DNA of 64,000 nt from Acanthaster planci (taxonomy: Eukaryota; Echinodermata; Asteroidea; Valvatida; Acanthasteridae): the NCBI RefSeq assembly GCF_001949145.1, contig NW_019091440.1, positions 1,514,753 to 1,578,752 of the forward strand, written 5' to 3'. The notes beneath the pieces are model-generated. The model did not search any database. It was not told where the DNA came from and saw only the letters and a program-made list of their open reading frames with translations. The translations under genes and the position numbers were made by a program. The number at the start of each line of letters is the position of its first letter. Positions within the stretch are counted from its first letter, which is position 1. Below are positions 12,653-22,880 of this stretch, piece by piece.

Positions 12653-12732
12653 CGTCTCATTCGCCAATGGCGAATCGACAGGTTGGTTGGGGGATAACGG
12701 GTGTTATTCTCTGCTGAGTGGTGCATGAGACG
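12653..12732. repeat. nested palindromes
   Basis: An outer perfect 8-bp inverted pair (CGTCTCAT 12653-12660, ATGAGACG 12725-12732) encloses a 17-bp palindrome (ATTCGCCA, A, TGGCGAAT at 12659-12675) and an imperfect GATAAC/GTTATT pair. The whole 80 bp could fold as a closed stem with two inner hairpins, or be the core of a small terminal-repeat element. I do not recognise the family, and no target duplication is evident. Confidence 0.6.
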
Positions 12733-13309
12733 ACACACAACAGATCAATCTATGTGTGACACCCTGCTGTGCATGCGTCATTGTCTTCCGGGAACCGGTG
12801 CACATTAACTGCACGGCAAGCCTACGTGCTTCACTGGTGCACCGCCACTTAGTACACGGAATGCCTGCCACCACCTACCAGCATACATGACCCAACCCAA
12901 CAAAGTGAGTCATAAGTCACCCAAGCTGGTTTTGAGTCCAAAGCCTGGAAAAAATCAGGCACAGCGTAAACCAATAGGACCTCTTCGTATTGAGACTCGT
13001 TTTGTAGGATCCAGTCACATATTTTAACCCTAAAACGAAAAACAAAATTACAGATCTTCACAAGAAAAATCTTTAATTCTTCTTTGGCCTTTGTACCTTT
13101 GTAAGTTGCAATTACACTCAACCTTAACTCAACAATTTACTTTAATTCAACAATTCCTATGACCACTGAAACCCCATCAAAAACTAGCACAGAAACAAAA
13201 AAAGAAACCAAACGAATAAAGACTAAGATTCATTCAAGCATTTTACAAACCTTTGTCAAAGCCAAACAATCCTCTTTGGTCAAAATACAGGGGTAAATTG
13301 CCCAACTGG
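12733..13309. other. non-coding stretch
   Basis: No gene is seen. Just after the nested palindromes there are further short symmetric words (ACCGGTGCAC, CACTGGTGCACC at about 12795-12843). The remainder is AT-rich. Confidence 0.45.
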
Positions 13310-13325
13310 GGTTCAGGAAACAACG

Positions 13326-13448
13326 GGGTCAGCAGGTCAAATGTCCCCATGAGGTCAAGCTGTGCTGAGGCTGACCCTCTTGACCACAGGTCAGACGGGC
13401 AGCCTAGGGGACCAATATAGGGGTCAAAAGTGACCCCCTTAGGGGTCA
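13326..13448. promoter_or_regulatory. nuclear-receptor half-site cluster
   Basis: Nine hexamers of the NGGTCA type lie within 123 bp. They are GGGTCA 13326, AGGTCA 13334, AGGTCA 13352, TGACCC 13372, TGACCA 13381, AGGTCA 13388, GGGTCA 13421, TGACCC 13431 and GGGTCA 13443. The first two form a direct repeat with 2-bp spacing (DR2), the arrangement used by RAR/RXR-type dimers. TGACCA and AGGTCA at 13381-13393 form an everted pair with 1 bp. GGGTCA-AAAG-TGACCC at 13421-13436 is an inverted pair with 4 bp. Only about 0.1 RGGTCA word is expected by chance in this length. Function is inference. Confidence 0.55.
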
Positions 13449-13450
13449 TT

Positions 13451-16400
13451 AAGAGGAGATGATGATTAATTAGTGGACCTGTGAAGGGAACCAGGTATCT
13501 GAAATGTGTCAGATGACATACTCAGTTCCTAGCTTGAAGCATAAATCAAAAGGAACATTTTACTGTGATAGCCAAGTTTCAGGGAGAAAGAAGTTGCAAC
13601 TTTCTGCCACTTTGATTTTGCTGAAAGCATCATTTTGTAATTACCCATTTGGTGAAAGGACCATCAAAAACTCTCAATGAATTGTCAGAAAATGAGAAAT
13701 TACTGGAATTACTTATTTGGGAAAGTTTTCAAATCTAAAACACTCTCAAGGTAAACCAAGTCTTGACATTTTTCAGATCTAGCTGGACATATTCCTACAA
13801 ATAGAAAATAAAATGATTGAGGTGAGTGGGGCATCTGACCAGAGGGGAAGACACAGAAGGCCAACAGATGGTATGTAGAATCAATCCTTTATCACAATCA
13901 ACACCTTGCACTAAAGTCAGGATACCAGACCAGATTTTCGCAGTCCAACTTACCAAAACAAACAGAGCAAATAGGACATGGTTAAGGTTGAATCCAATGA
14001 GGTTATGGCTTACACAGACACACAAGTCTATGGCAATTGGCTGCAGCCACAGCCGAGTAAATTCGGACACGGCTCAAGATTCAACACCACTAGCCCACAC
14101 TTTCCACCACACTGTTTCAGACGATGACAAGCGAAGGCTAGATGTCACCAGGGCGGTATGTCCGAGTCCAAGAAGGCCTGCCAAAGCAACACCTACCTGG
14201 GGTTTCAACAAAATCTCGGACTTCAACTCATCCATGAAATCTGTTCGAGTTGAAAGATTCTGCCAATGTCACATGAACCAATCCTCAGCTCACTCCTTCA
14301 CATTAACTGATGTTGAGAGATGAATCCAAACAGAATTAAGAAATCGGGATAGGATTTCTAGGAACTCATTTTCGATCCACCTGATACCAAATCTCGTTGA
14401 GCCTGGTGAGGACAGGTAGACCATCAAAATCCAAACAAGGAAGGCATACATCAAAAATATAAGACAGAAAGAGACCTGTTCACGTTTTTGAATGACCTCG
14501 GAGTTTTTGACATGTTTGACAGTAATTTGTTTAAAGCAAGACTTTCCCGTTGAAAGAGACAAAAATCTTGTTGGACCTCCAGTTTTCCGAACATACTGGC
14601 ATCTGGTATGTCGGAAGAAAAAGAAAACCCGGCTTGGTGAAGATAAGATTGGAAGGGGTCTACTTTGCACACTAGTCTAGCCAAGTTTGTCAGTATTGGG
14701 AAAACACTGCCTTCAGGGGGTTCTCAACAGGACAAAGGGGGGGAGAGCCTTCTGAATTACTTGGAAGCCAGGGGTGGGGTGGGTAACCCTACTAGGTACG
14801 ACACCTAGCTACAAGATTAGTCTTATCAGTCAGACATTTCTGAAATAGTGGACTACAGGTTTCACAGTGGTTTCAATTGCTCTTTTAATTGGGTCCTGAT
14901 AAGAGACCAATCATGGCCAGCCAGGGTAAGTTAGCATCGGGATTTGTCATGCTTGATGCAAATCTTATATGACAGGCAGACCAACCGCCCTGATTTTTAG
15001 TAGGTGAAAAAGACTTCCCCTCTTGATTTGGACAAGGTGTGAAATGAGGCCTCATGACATACCACCAACAGCAGGAAATGGGTCACCCACTCCACACAGG
15101 GAAGTACTAATCAACATTTCTGCACAAAATGCCTAAATTTAACAGTAACTCCCAAGGGTGAGTGGGGATTTAGCCCTGTTGGGTTCATGAAATCTATTAC
15201 TTTGAAAAGAAAATCTAGCCATTTAATATCATCTTACGATAACTGGAATTTCTGATTTGGGAATGAGATAAAGTTTTGCCTCAGACTACAAACATCAGTG
15301 TCTCCAAAAAAGTTCTGTTGGCAATCTGGATGCAATCTGTGATCCCAAGTTGCTTCAAAACTCCACCAAGTTTCCTCCTAATTGCCGGCCAGCAAGAAAG
15401 CCTGGAATTCCCTTGCAATCCCCTACCCCCATCCCTAGCACCATGTTTACCCAGCCGGCCACCTTGTTTGCATAGATGGCGATGATCCTTGAGACTTTCC
15501 CAACTTCCAATCTACGAGTCCCCCGCTCTTATAAAAAGCCTCACCTACCCACTGTTGGCCACAAGGCCCACAGCTATGAGACTCCCTGGGTCGCTCCTTT
15601 GGCTCCCTATATGCACCTGTTCAGCCAATCCCTGATTGGCGGAAATTTTGGCACATATCTGCAAGTATGCTACAAGACATTCAGCTTTCGGGCCAAGAAT
15701 TCTGGGAGGAGATTCTGACCAGGGTGAACAGGATGTTTACACAGCCCAAATCAACAGCAACTATTCCCCCATTTGGAGTTGAGATTGCTGACATTGACAT
15801 TTAGGGTTCATATCATTGGCAAAATCTGGAAAATTGCCACAAGAGCGGAAGGGCAACCAGCAAATATTTATTTGAATACAGGATAACAAAAGCAAAGAGA
15901 CAAATTGGCAAAAACCAGGAGTAGACCCTTTCACACATCAACTGCTGGTGTAGAGTCTACTAGCAATTCCATCGCACAATGAAGTCTGGTTTCATCAGCA
16001 TCATTGCTGTAAAACTGTTTCTTGGGGTGTTGTTTAAACTTTCTTATTTTTTTTTCATAAAACACTTTTCTGAAATCACTCCATGACTGAAATCTGATTT
16101 AAACTGCCGGTATAGGGGTGCTGTAGTGTCAAGTCAATCATACGTGTACATTGGTTCCTGCAAATTCATCCTGAGTCACCTAGATGTAGTTTTAATCAAA
16201 GTTATTGGCTTTTCAAATAAACTGTGACAGGCGCATTCCACTGTCATTGTCCACCCAGGTACCGGTGACAGTTTGTTTATGCAAGGACTTGTGGGAAAAG
16301 ACTTGTGACTACATGGACCTGACTGAAACATTTTGCCGGATAATCTTTGCTTTCTGATACATTAAGAAGTCCTGTCCCTTTCAAGTGAAGTTGTGGAACT

Positions 16401-16639
16401 TTTTTAACAGGCAAGACTCTCTCATCCATGAGGCAACTCGTCCCCGATCCGGAGTTGGGAAGTCTACTTTCCCTCCTGAGACAGAAGTCAAGAAATGGCC
16501 CCATAATGCCCAAACCTACTCTGTATTTTCTACAGCTGGTCAGGGTATAATCAAACTCATCTTCCAACTCTCGTCAGCTCCCTGTCAAGTGTTTACTGCC
16601 CATCAGACCTCCCCACAAGATCCCAAGAAGCCTTTGTTG
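13451..16639. other. non-coding stretch
   Basis: No gene is recognised. The 165-codon plus-strand frame at 13826-14323 overlaps a 91-codon minus-strand frame and has no family motif or hydrophobic pattern. Two minus-strand frames at 14290-14684 overlap each other in different frames. A G-rich patch lies at about 14715-14785. The remainder shows no repeat pair or site I can support. Confidence 0.5.
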
Positions 16640-17105
16640 GTCCCCTCCAGCTCCAAACATCAGTCCCCCTAGTCCCAACATCCATTGTCTGGCTCCTTGG
16701 ATTATCACAAAGGAAGGGCTGTGGATCAAAAAGCCTGGCTGCTATTGTTGGGTGTCATCTCATTGTGGGCCTAGGAATGTTAATCTGGTGATAAGGGAAG
16801 GGGTCTGAAAGAGACAGGGGACGTTGAAAGGGATCGGAGTGATGGCTAAGGAAGGGGGGATTTGATGCATAAAAGCGGGGTGTTGGAGCTCGGAGCTGAG
16901 GGTCTCTACACAGGGTGGTTTTGGGAGATTGATGACAGACTTTGTCTCTAGGGTATGGGGGAGGCGTTGGGATGAATCTATTACCTCAGAGGGAGGGCTT
17001 TCTGATTAATGCAAAGGATCGGGGTTTGAATTTTTAATGACTGAAATCTGTGGTTATGTGGCGAGTTCCTGGAGTTCTTGTGTGCAATGTGATTGAGGAG
17101 TAAAT
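16640..17105. promoter_or_regulatory. G/A-rich island (regulatory-like)
   Basis: The plus strand is strongly purine-biased (many GGGAAG, GGGGTC and GGGAGG words) with embedded GTTAATCTGGTGATAAG and TTCTGATTAATGCAAAGG, which resemble GATA, homeodomain and POU/HNF1 sites. Few frames stay open. The strand asymmetry differs from both flanks. A regulatory role is inference. Confidence 0.3.
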
Positions 17106-17109
17106 TAAA

Positions 17110-17345
17110 GCCTGGGAGACCGTTAAACAGCCAGCCCAACCAACAAAAAGACTATTCGGCTCAAAGCAGCTAAATCAACCACAATAACCATCTCTGCCCT
17201 CACAGGTATCAAATCACTCCTGGGTAGAGAGAAGCAATGAGTGACAATGTGCCTTGCCCAAAGGCACACACACCATGACCCCAGGCTGGATTCGAACCCG
17301 CAACCTGCAGCTTTACCCACCGACTGCGAATACGATACATGTACG
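17110..17345 (-). repeat. tRNA-derived SINE, minus strand
   Basis: Read on the minus strand, the element has a tRNA-like head with B box GGTTCGAATCC (17288-17298) preceded by GGTGGGTAAAGC, a degraded A-box region. A body follows with CCTTTGGGCAAGGCAC, TCTCTACCCAGGAGTG and TACCTGTGAGGGCAG. This order of words is one I recognise from tRNA-related SINEs of marine deuterostomes. The 5' end lies near 17345 in AT-rich sequence and the 3' end near 17110; no target duplication is certain. The 95-codon minus-strand frame at 17123-17410 runs through the repeat and is not a gene. Confidence 0.7.
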
Positions 17346-17379
17346 GGTAATGAAAAAAAACAGTATCTTTGACTCTTTT

Positions 17380-17660
17380 TATTATTCCGGATCTTAAGAA
17401 TAAAACTCATTCATGCGGTACAGTGAGCTTCATTTCCATTACAACACACCTGTTCTGGCATGTTAATGTCATCTTCGGCATAAGCACAGCACATCAGCCA
17501 TTGTCAGTCACCGATTCGGCATTACCCTGTGCTTCCAACATTCCGCGACTGGCGCCAACCTCGCCCACGATGACTCTGCATAATTAATGCTGTTAATCTC
17601 GCCCAGTCTAAGCCCCGTTAATTACTCCATGGACATATTCACCTGTTCAATTGTTCAAGG
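17380..17660. promoter_or_regulatory. regulatory-like island with TAATTA sites
   Basis: This high-complexity, CpG-containing block includes CATAATTAATGCTGTTAATC and CCGTTAATTACTCC (about 17580-17630), classic homeodomain core words, next to CGCGACTGGCGCCAACC, an E2F-like GGCGCCAA context. It contrasts with the AT-rich sequence that follows. No frame or splice pattern suggests an exon. It is a candidate conserved non-coding element. Confidence 0.35.
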
Positions 17661-19943
17661 CTGCACTGCTACTGATTCAATTTAAGGCGGTGGACTCCCC
17701 CAAATGGCAATGTTATGGCGTCATCAAATTAACCTTAATTCTTTGTAGATTTAGGCAAAGTCTTGACCGATACAATTTTTTTTATCCATCTGTCATTTGA
17801 TCTACAGAAAAAACTGCCTTAAAAGTTAACTCCCGACAGACAATCCGTCAAATATTCAAAAATGATTTATTCAGTTTAAGATAATGATGTAAATGCCACA
17901 TCGGAAAAAAAAAAACAGAAACTTCACTCTTCGTAAGACATGCAGGGTTGGTTATATTTCACTGACATAAACTGGTTGAAAAGCGAAAACAAGCTAAACC
18001 TGTCTCTTGCAGTCTCTTGAAAATGAATTTTATACTCTCAAGATAGGCCTACAGTATGAATAATGAAGAAATCACAAACTTGGTCCACTTTTTGAATTTT
18101 GAAACAACCACAAACAAGAAAAACTCATTTGATGGAGAAATTGCTTGGCCACACAACTGCTCGATTTTCACTTTACGTGTCAATTTTGATAACAGGAGCA
18201 GTTAGTGAAGTCAGACCACTGCTGCAGATTTATCGAAAATTCAATTTCCTTGTGAATTCAACCGTGGTCAAGTCCAACAGTGAACAGCAAAATGACGGCA
18301 AGAGAGGCCAACCATCCACCATAGCTGGACCCCTGCAAGGTGCGTGATTGATATGTGAAATGTGCTTGGACTTTTAACGCCGACGATTTCTTGGTATAGG
18401 GTGAATGGGATCGGTGCTCACATTCTGGTATATAATAAGATTAAATTGACGGGTTGTTGGTTTAACACCGAGTGACTGGATTTGCAACTGTGACGGACTT
18501 TCCAAAGTAGCTGGATACGAAGAGGAGTGGACATACGGTAAACATGTAGGCACGGGACTGCACTGGAAGTCAATTCTCCACCTTCAAAGGGCAAGGCAGA
18601 GAGTTTTACACTTTGCAGAAGGACAGTGTTCATGCTGTTTTGTAATAAATATCGCCGCTTCTTATCCGGTCTGTGCCTCAATTTTCAAAGCTAATCCAAT
18701 TGTTTGGATGAAGCACAATGTACATGTACTTTCAAGCGCAGGCTTGTTGTAACCAAAAATTACCACTCCTAAATGTCATTACTTGAGTCTCAAGCTGGAA
18801 AGCATATTTCATTCTCTGGAGCAAAATGAAAAGTGAAAAGAGTTTCGAAAAAAGCATCTGGAAGCCTTTGTTTCTTGCAACAGAGAGATATTGAATTATT
18901 CAAGGTGGACGTACTGTGCACGTCTCCAGTATCACATTTGCAAGCTGAAAAGAAGTACAAGTACAAACGACATTTCATCAACAAACAAAAATGCAGACAT
19001 TACAAGAGTCCAGACAGGTGTATTCTTTCCCAAATCTGACCACGTCAAACTTCAGCCTTGAAAGTGATATCTGTGTTCTTGAAAATGAGTTTCCATGGTA
19101 ATTGAAGGGAATTTCATCTGCTTTTGATCAAATTTGATTTGAAAACTGCTCGAGGTACTTTACATCAAACTATCAAACCAAAGTTTACGGTACAAATATC
19201 TGTTTCCAAAAACTGGCTCATAATCTGGCTATCCACTGTCATTAAATTGCCTCTAGAATTGGCCAGCCCTAAAGCCTGGAACCAAGACTAACTAGACGAC
19301 AGCTTTAAAGCCTATAGACCATGTTATGCTGAGTGATGGTGGAAATTGGTAGAAAAAGTGAGAAGTCATTCCAAGGGGTCCGACAGGGTGTCATGAGTCA
19401 TACAGCAGGGCGCCTTCGCACCTGTTTGGGACACTGGCAATGTGAGAAGAAGCACCTGCCCACCTAGGCTGGCTGGGAGCCCAGGCCCCACCAAGATGGT
19501 ATCCGTCACTGAGAGGAGCCCTGTCTGCTTGGACTGTCTTGTCTAGGGCTTGAAAGTTCAGGACAGTTGAGGGCTTTGGGAATTGCCTGGAGGATGTAAA
19601 GTCACTATAGGACTTTTCCTTGTGATAAGAGCTCCAAGCACGACGTGGTTATACACTATGCATAGAGCCTACGATTATACATGTACATGCACTTCTGTCA
19701 CTTCAGAATACTGAACTCAGCATTACATGTATGGCATGTACACCTTTTTTCACATCTGTAACGCTCACCAGCTTGAATCCATCAAACGTTGCCCCCTGGT
19801 GTGACTTTCACAGAGCCTAACCAAAAATTTTCTGAATGCAAACAACACTCTTGCTAACCAGTTACAGAGCAATGGAGTGGCTGGATATTCTCCAGATAGG
19901 CCTCCACCGTACATGTAATATATGCTGTTATATCTGCTTAAGC
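17661..19943. other. non-coding stretch
   Basis: No gene is recognised. A more complex block at 19240-19620 contains two Snail/bHLH-type E boxes, CACCTG, at about 19421 and 19455. The rest is AT-rich with short frames. Confidence 0.5.
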
Positions 19944-19969
19944 AAAAAAAATAAATAAATAAATAAAAT
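19944..19969. repeat. (AAAT)n microsatellite
   Basis: An A-run followed by about five AAAT units. It directly follows ATCTGCTTAAGCA, a word also found in the terminal repeat of the element at 59659-59920, so it may mark the end of a decayed copy. Confidence 0.7.
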
Positions 19970-20929
19970 TACTAAGCATTTTCTGTTTTTAAGAACTTTT
20001 ACACTGGAAATTCAGTCCTGATTTTACAGAACTCGGGACAGATTCAGGACCTTATCTTAAAGAGCCAATGAACAGAAAGTACTTGCTCAGCCAAATTTTG
20101 ATCTAAGCACAAACCAGCTGGGAACCTGCCACAGGAAATGAACATTAAATGCCACCGGGGCCGAACGCCAGTTTCCAGTAAGCACACATTTGCTGCATTA
20201 AGCAAGCTCCCCTTTTATTGGCAACGCCAAGGCGCTGGCCCCGTGACTGCGAGTACCAGCCCTGAACCAAGATCACTTGTGCTGTCTCATACCGGAATTT
20301 GTGCCCAAGTTTTAATCCAAATAAACACACCAAGGATGAGTTACTGCACTGTCTTCTCTGAGTGCACCTCGGGGTGAAACGGCTTCTCACAAAAAGAAAC
20401 ATCTTGAAATTTCCTCAATCTCAACACCACCATTCTTACAGAGCTTTTCCTGCTGTTTACTGACAAAATTGTCACAAGTACACTGCACTCTCGGACAAAA
20501 ACTTCCTTTTTGTCATTTCTTTGACTAATCAATCTCTTAATTGCATTTTCTGATCAAACTGTCGTCTCAGCAAGGAATTCAATTATTCCGGGCAAACAAC
20601 CCGCAGCACTGGTACAAGCCAAATGCCTTGAAGAAATAAGAGACTGCACTTTTGTTGCGCAAGGACCAACTGACGCATGAAATCTACGGGTACAAATACG
20701 CTACAAGTATAGCGCCCTCGGTTAAGATCAAAATTTGTATAATCTGAGCAAAATCATTTTTTGATTCTGACATGAGGTAATAACAACATGGCTTCAATCG
20801 CACCCCAGGGGTGTTGTCAATTGTTGTCCCAATCCCTCCTTTGTCCAGCCTGGGCCGCAAAAGTTCGGCACGGGAAAGCGATTCCTGTGTGAGGCTGTGT
20901 TACGAAAACATGTCGGTAATTACGCACGC
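19970..20929. other. non-coding stretch, possible decayed MITE
   Basis: No gene is seen. At about 20050-20215 the series CTTGCTCAGC, ATCTAAGCACAAACCAGCTGG, CCACAGG and CAGTAAGCAC resembles the interior of the CTGCTTAAGC-type element at 59659-59920, but divergence is too great to define ends. Confidence 0.35.
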
Positions 20930-21990
20930 ATGATGAACCTCCCCTTTGTCGGTCTGGCTGTGGGTAATTTGTCAATGCATTCCTACGCTTCTGGCTTCCA
21001 ACCACAAAAAAAAAAAAAACATCAAGGCTGCTTTTTCTTCGAAGGCTAATCTTTCTTCCAGTTGGTCGGTCCCTCAGCGAAGGAGCTTAATTAATATTTC
21101 GGAGCCCCAACAATACCTGGGATATTTTTCCATCGGATTAGAAATATGGCGCTCAATCACGCAATCCTTCCTTTCCCTCTTTCAGCTCCTGATTTCTTGC
21201 ACATCGAGAAAAACATCGCTTTTTTGTGAGCAGTGATCACGTAGCTTGAACACTGGCAAGAATGGCTGGGGAGTGTTTCTAAGGATATCTTTGGAAAGTT
21301 TGGACAGAAAGTACAGTGCCACAGCGACAGTGTCCCACAGATGAGGTCAACCACACTCTAATTCTTCAAATTTTCATCCAAACGATTTTTTCTTATCGTG
21401 CACACTTTAAGTCAAGAGTGAGAAATACTGAAAACGAAAGTTGCATCTAAATCCGCCCAAAAGAAGGAATGAAGAATTTCTGCGAATATTTGGCAATTAC
21501 CAAATTTTGACCAAGTAAATTACTCACAGATTTGTTTTATTTGCTAACTGCATGTATTCATTCACCAAATTCTCACTGCAAAATGAGAAGTTCATTGAGT
21601 GAACCCTTGTACTCTGGTGCCCTTTTTTTTTACTATTCGAAAGTACAAGCTTATACCCCCGCTGTGGGTTGAAGTGACATTAAAATGTTTCGGTTCAATC
21701 CGGCCGGCCCGGTGTGACTGGTAAAGCCATTTGTAGCCCGTCCATCAAACCATCATGCTGACAAATAGACAATCACCCTGAAAAGGTTTAGCAAAGGGCG
21801 AGGGCAATTATGAAACCGACTTGACGGAAGACGGACATGAGCGACACCTAATATTTTGGACTGTTGATCGCAACTTGTCACAGACTTGTCATCTGAGGCA
21901 CGAGACGGAGAGAGATTAGTTCAGCCCACCGAAGTGCCAATTCTAATACCCCGTCAATTATGACTTTTACAGACGCTAGCATTCTCATAC
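20930..21990. promoter_or_regulatory. two regulatory-like blocks, 20930-21240 and 21640-21990
   Basis: Both blocks are richer in CpG and complex words than their surroundings. The first contains GCTTAATTAATATTTCGG (about 21086-21104) and GGTAATTTGTCAATGC. The second contains GGGCAATTATGAAACC and CCCGTCAATTATGAC (about 21805 and 21951). Both carry homeodomain cores in GC-rich context. The intervening 400 bp are AT-rich with nothing visible. No exon is supported. Confidence 0.33.
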
Positions 21991-22610
21991 TTTTGACCTT
22001 CAAAAACTTGACTGCAACACTAGTGATAACAAAGTTACCTTACGTGTTTTTACAAACAAGCAAACCCCGTTTCTGATGACCATGCTGTTGAATGATAGAC
22101 TTGGCCAACTGCGGCCGAACATTTTGAGCCAGTTGCCAGAAAACTTTTTGATATGGAGAGATTTGATAATGGGTAAACACTTGGACATCTGGAGATGCTG
22201 CTCGAAGTCTGCTCAATGTGCAAACAGCCAAGCACCGGCAATTTACAACCTTGCAGTGTCATCAGGTCAACAGTGACGCCAGACCAGGTGTGCTCTACGT
22301 CTTTTGGAAGCAGCTCAAGTGTAAGCCATTATTTGGCTTGACAACTGCAAGTTCAAATCATTCATGCACCAGACACATGAACAAACTTCATCAAAGTTAT
22401 GCTCAGAGCATCAAAATATGAAAAATTTTGCCAGGCGAGCAGATGTCATGATTGTCGGCAGCAATTTTACATGCACCAACAGGCAGTTCGTATTTTCCAG
22501 CAAAATGAGGGTGCAAATGGTAGAGTAACTTCCAAACGAACACACCACAACAGTTGGTCAACTGTGGAAGTAGCTATTGACTCTGAACCTCCGGGTGAAG
22601 TGTAAATGAA
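21991..22610. other. non-coding stretch
   Basis: Several overlapping frames of 60-70 codons on both strands cover this stretch, which is the signature of chance openness rather than coding. No motif is recognised. Confidence 0.45.
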
Positions 22611-22880
22611 AAGGAGGTCAGGTTGGCGTTGTTGTTCTTTCCTCGCCTTCGATCTCTGTGGTCCCGGGTTCGATTCCTGGCCCAGTCCACACTTGGATTG
22701 GGTTTTCAGTCCCAACCTGATTCCGTGGGTTTTACCCAGAATATTCCTCTGGGGTTTTCCTCCCACCTCTTAAACTGTAACTGCTTCTCTTTTTCTCCCT
22801 CTACTGGGCACTCAATTGAGGAATCCTTGGTGTCATTACCAAAAATTGAAATAACAACAATAAACCACACAGAATCTCAT
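22611..22880 (+). repeat. tRNA-derived SINE with Deu-like centre, copy A
   Basis: The head carries a consensus B box GGTTCGATTCC (22667-22677) about 55 bp from the 5' end, where GGAGGTCAGGTTGG aligns with the start of the copy at 43933. The body reads GGATTGGGTTTTCAGT, GTGGGTTTTACCC and GGGGTTTTCCTCCCACCTC. The last two match the style of the conserved central (Deu) domain of deuterostome SINEs. The 3' part is pyrimidine-rich, then ends in AACAACAATAA (about 22854-22864), a typical SINE tail. Alignment with copy B is roughly three quarters identical by eye. Frames on both strands (22467-22766 minus, 22623-22883 plus) are repeat by-products. Confidence 0.8.

Noticed and set aside
13826-14323. 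165-codon plus-strand open frame
   Set aside because: A minus-strand frame is open over part of it, composition is unstructured, and no motif is present.
22795-22809. CTCF-like CCCTCTACTGGGC at the end of a SINE
   Set aside because: The invariant late C of the core is replaced by A, and the other SINE copy lacks the word.
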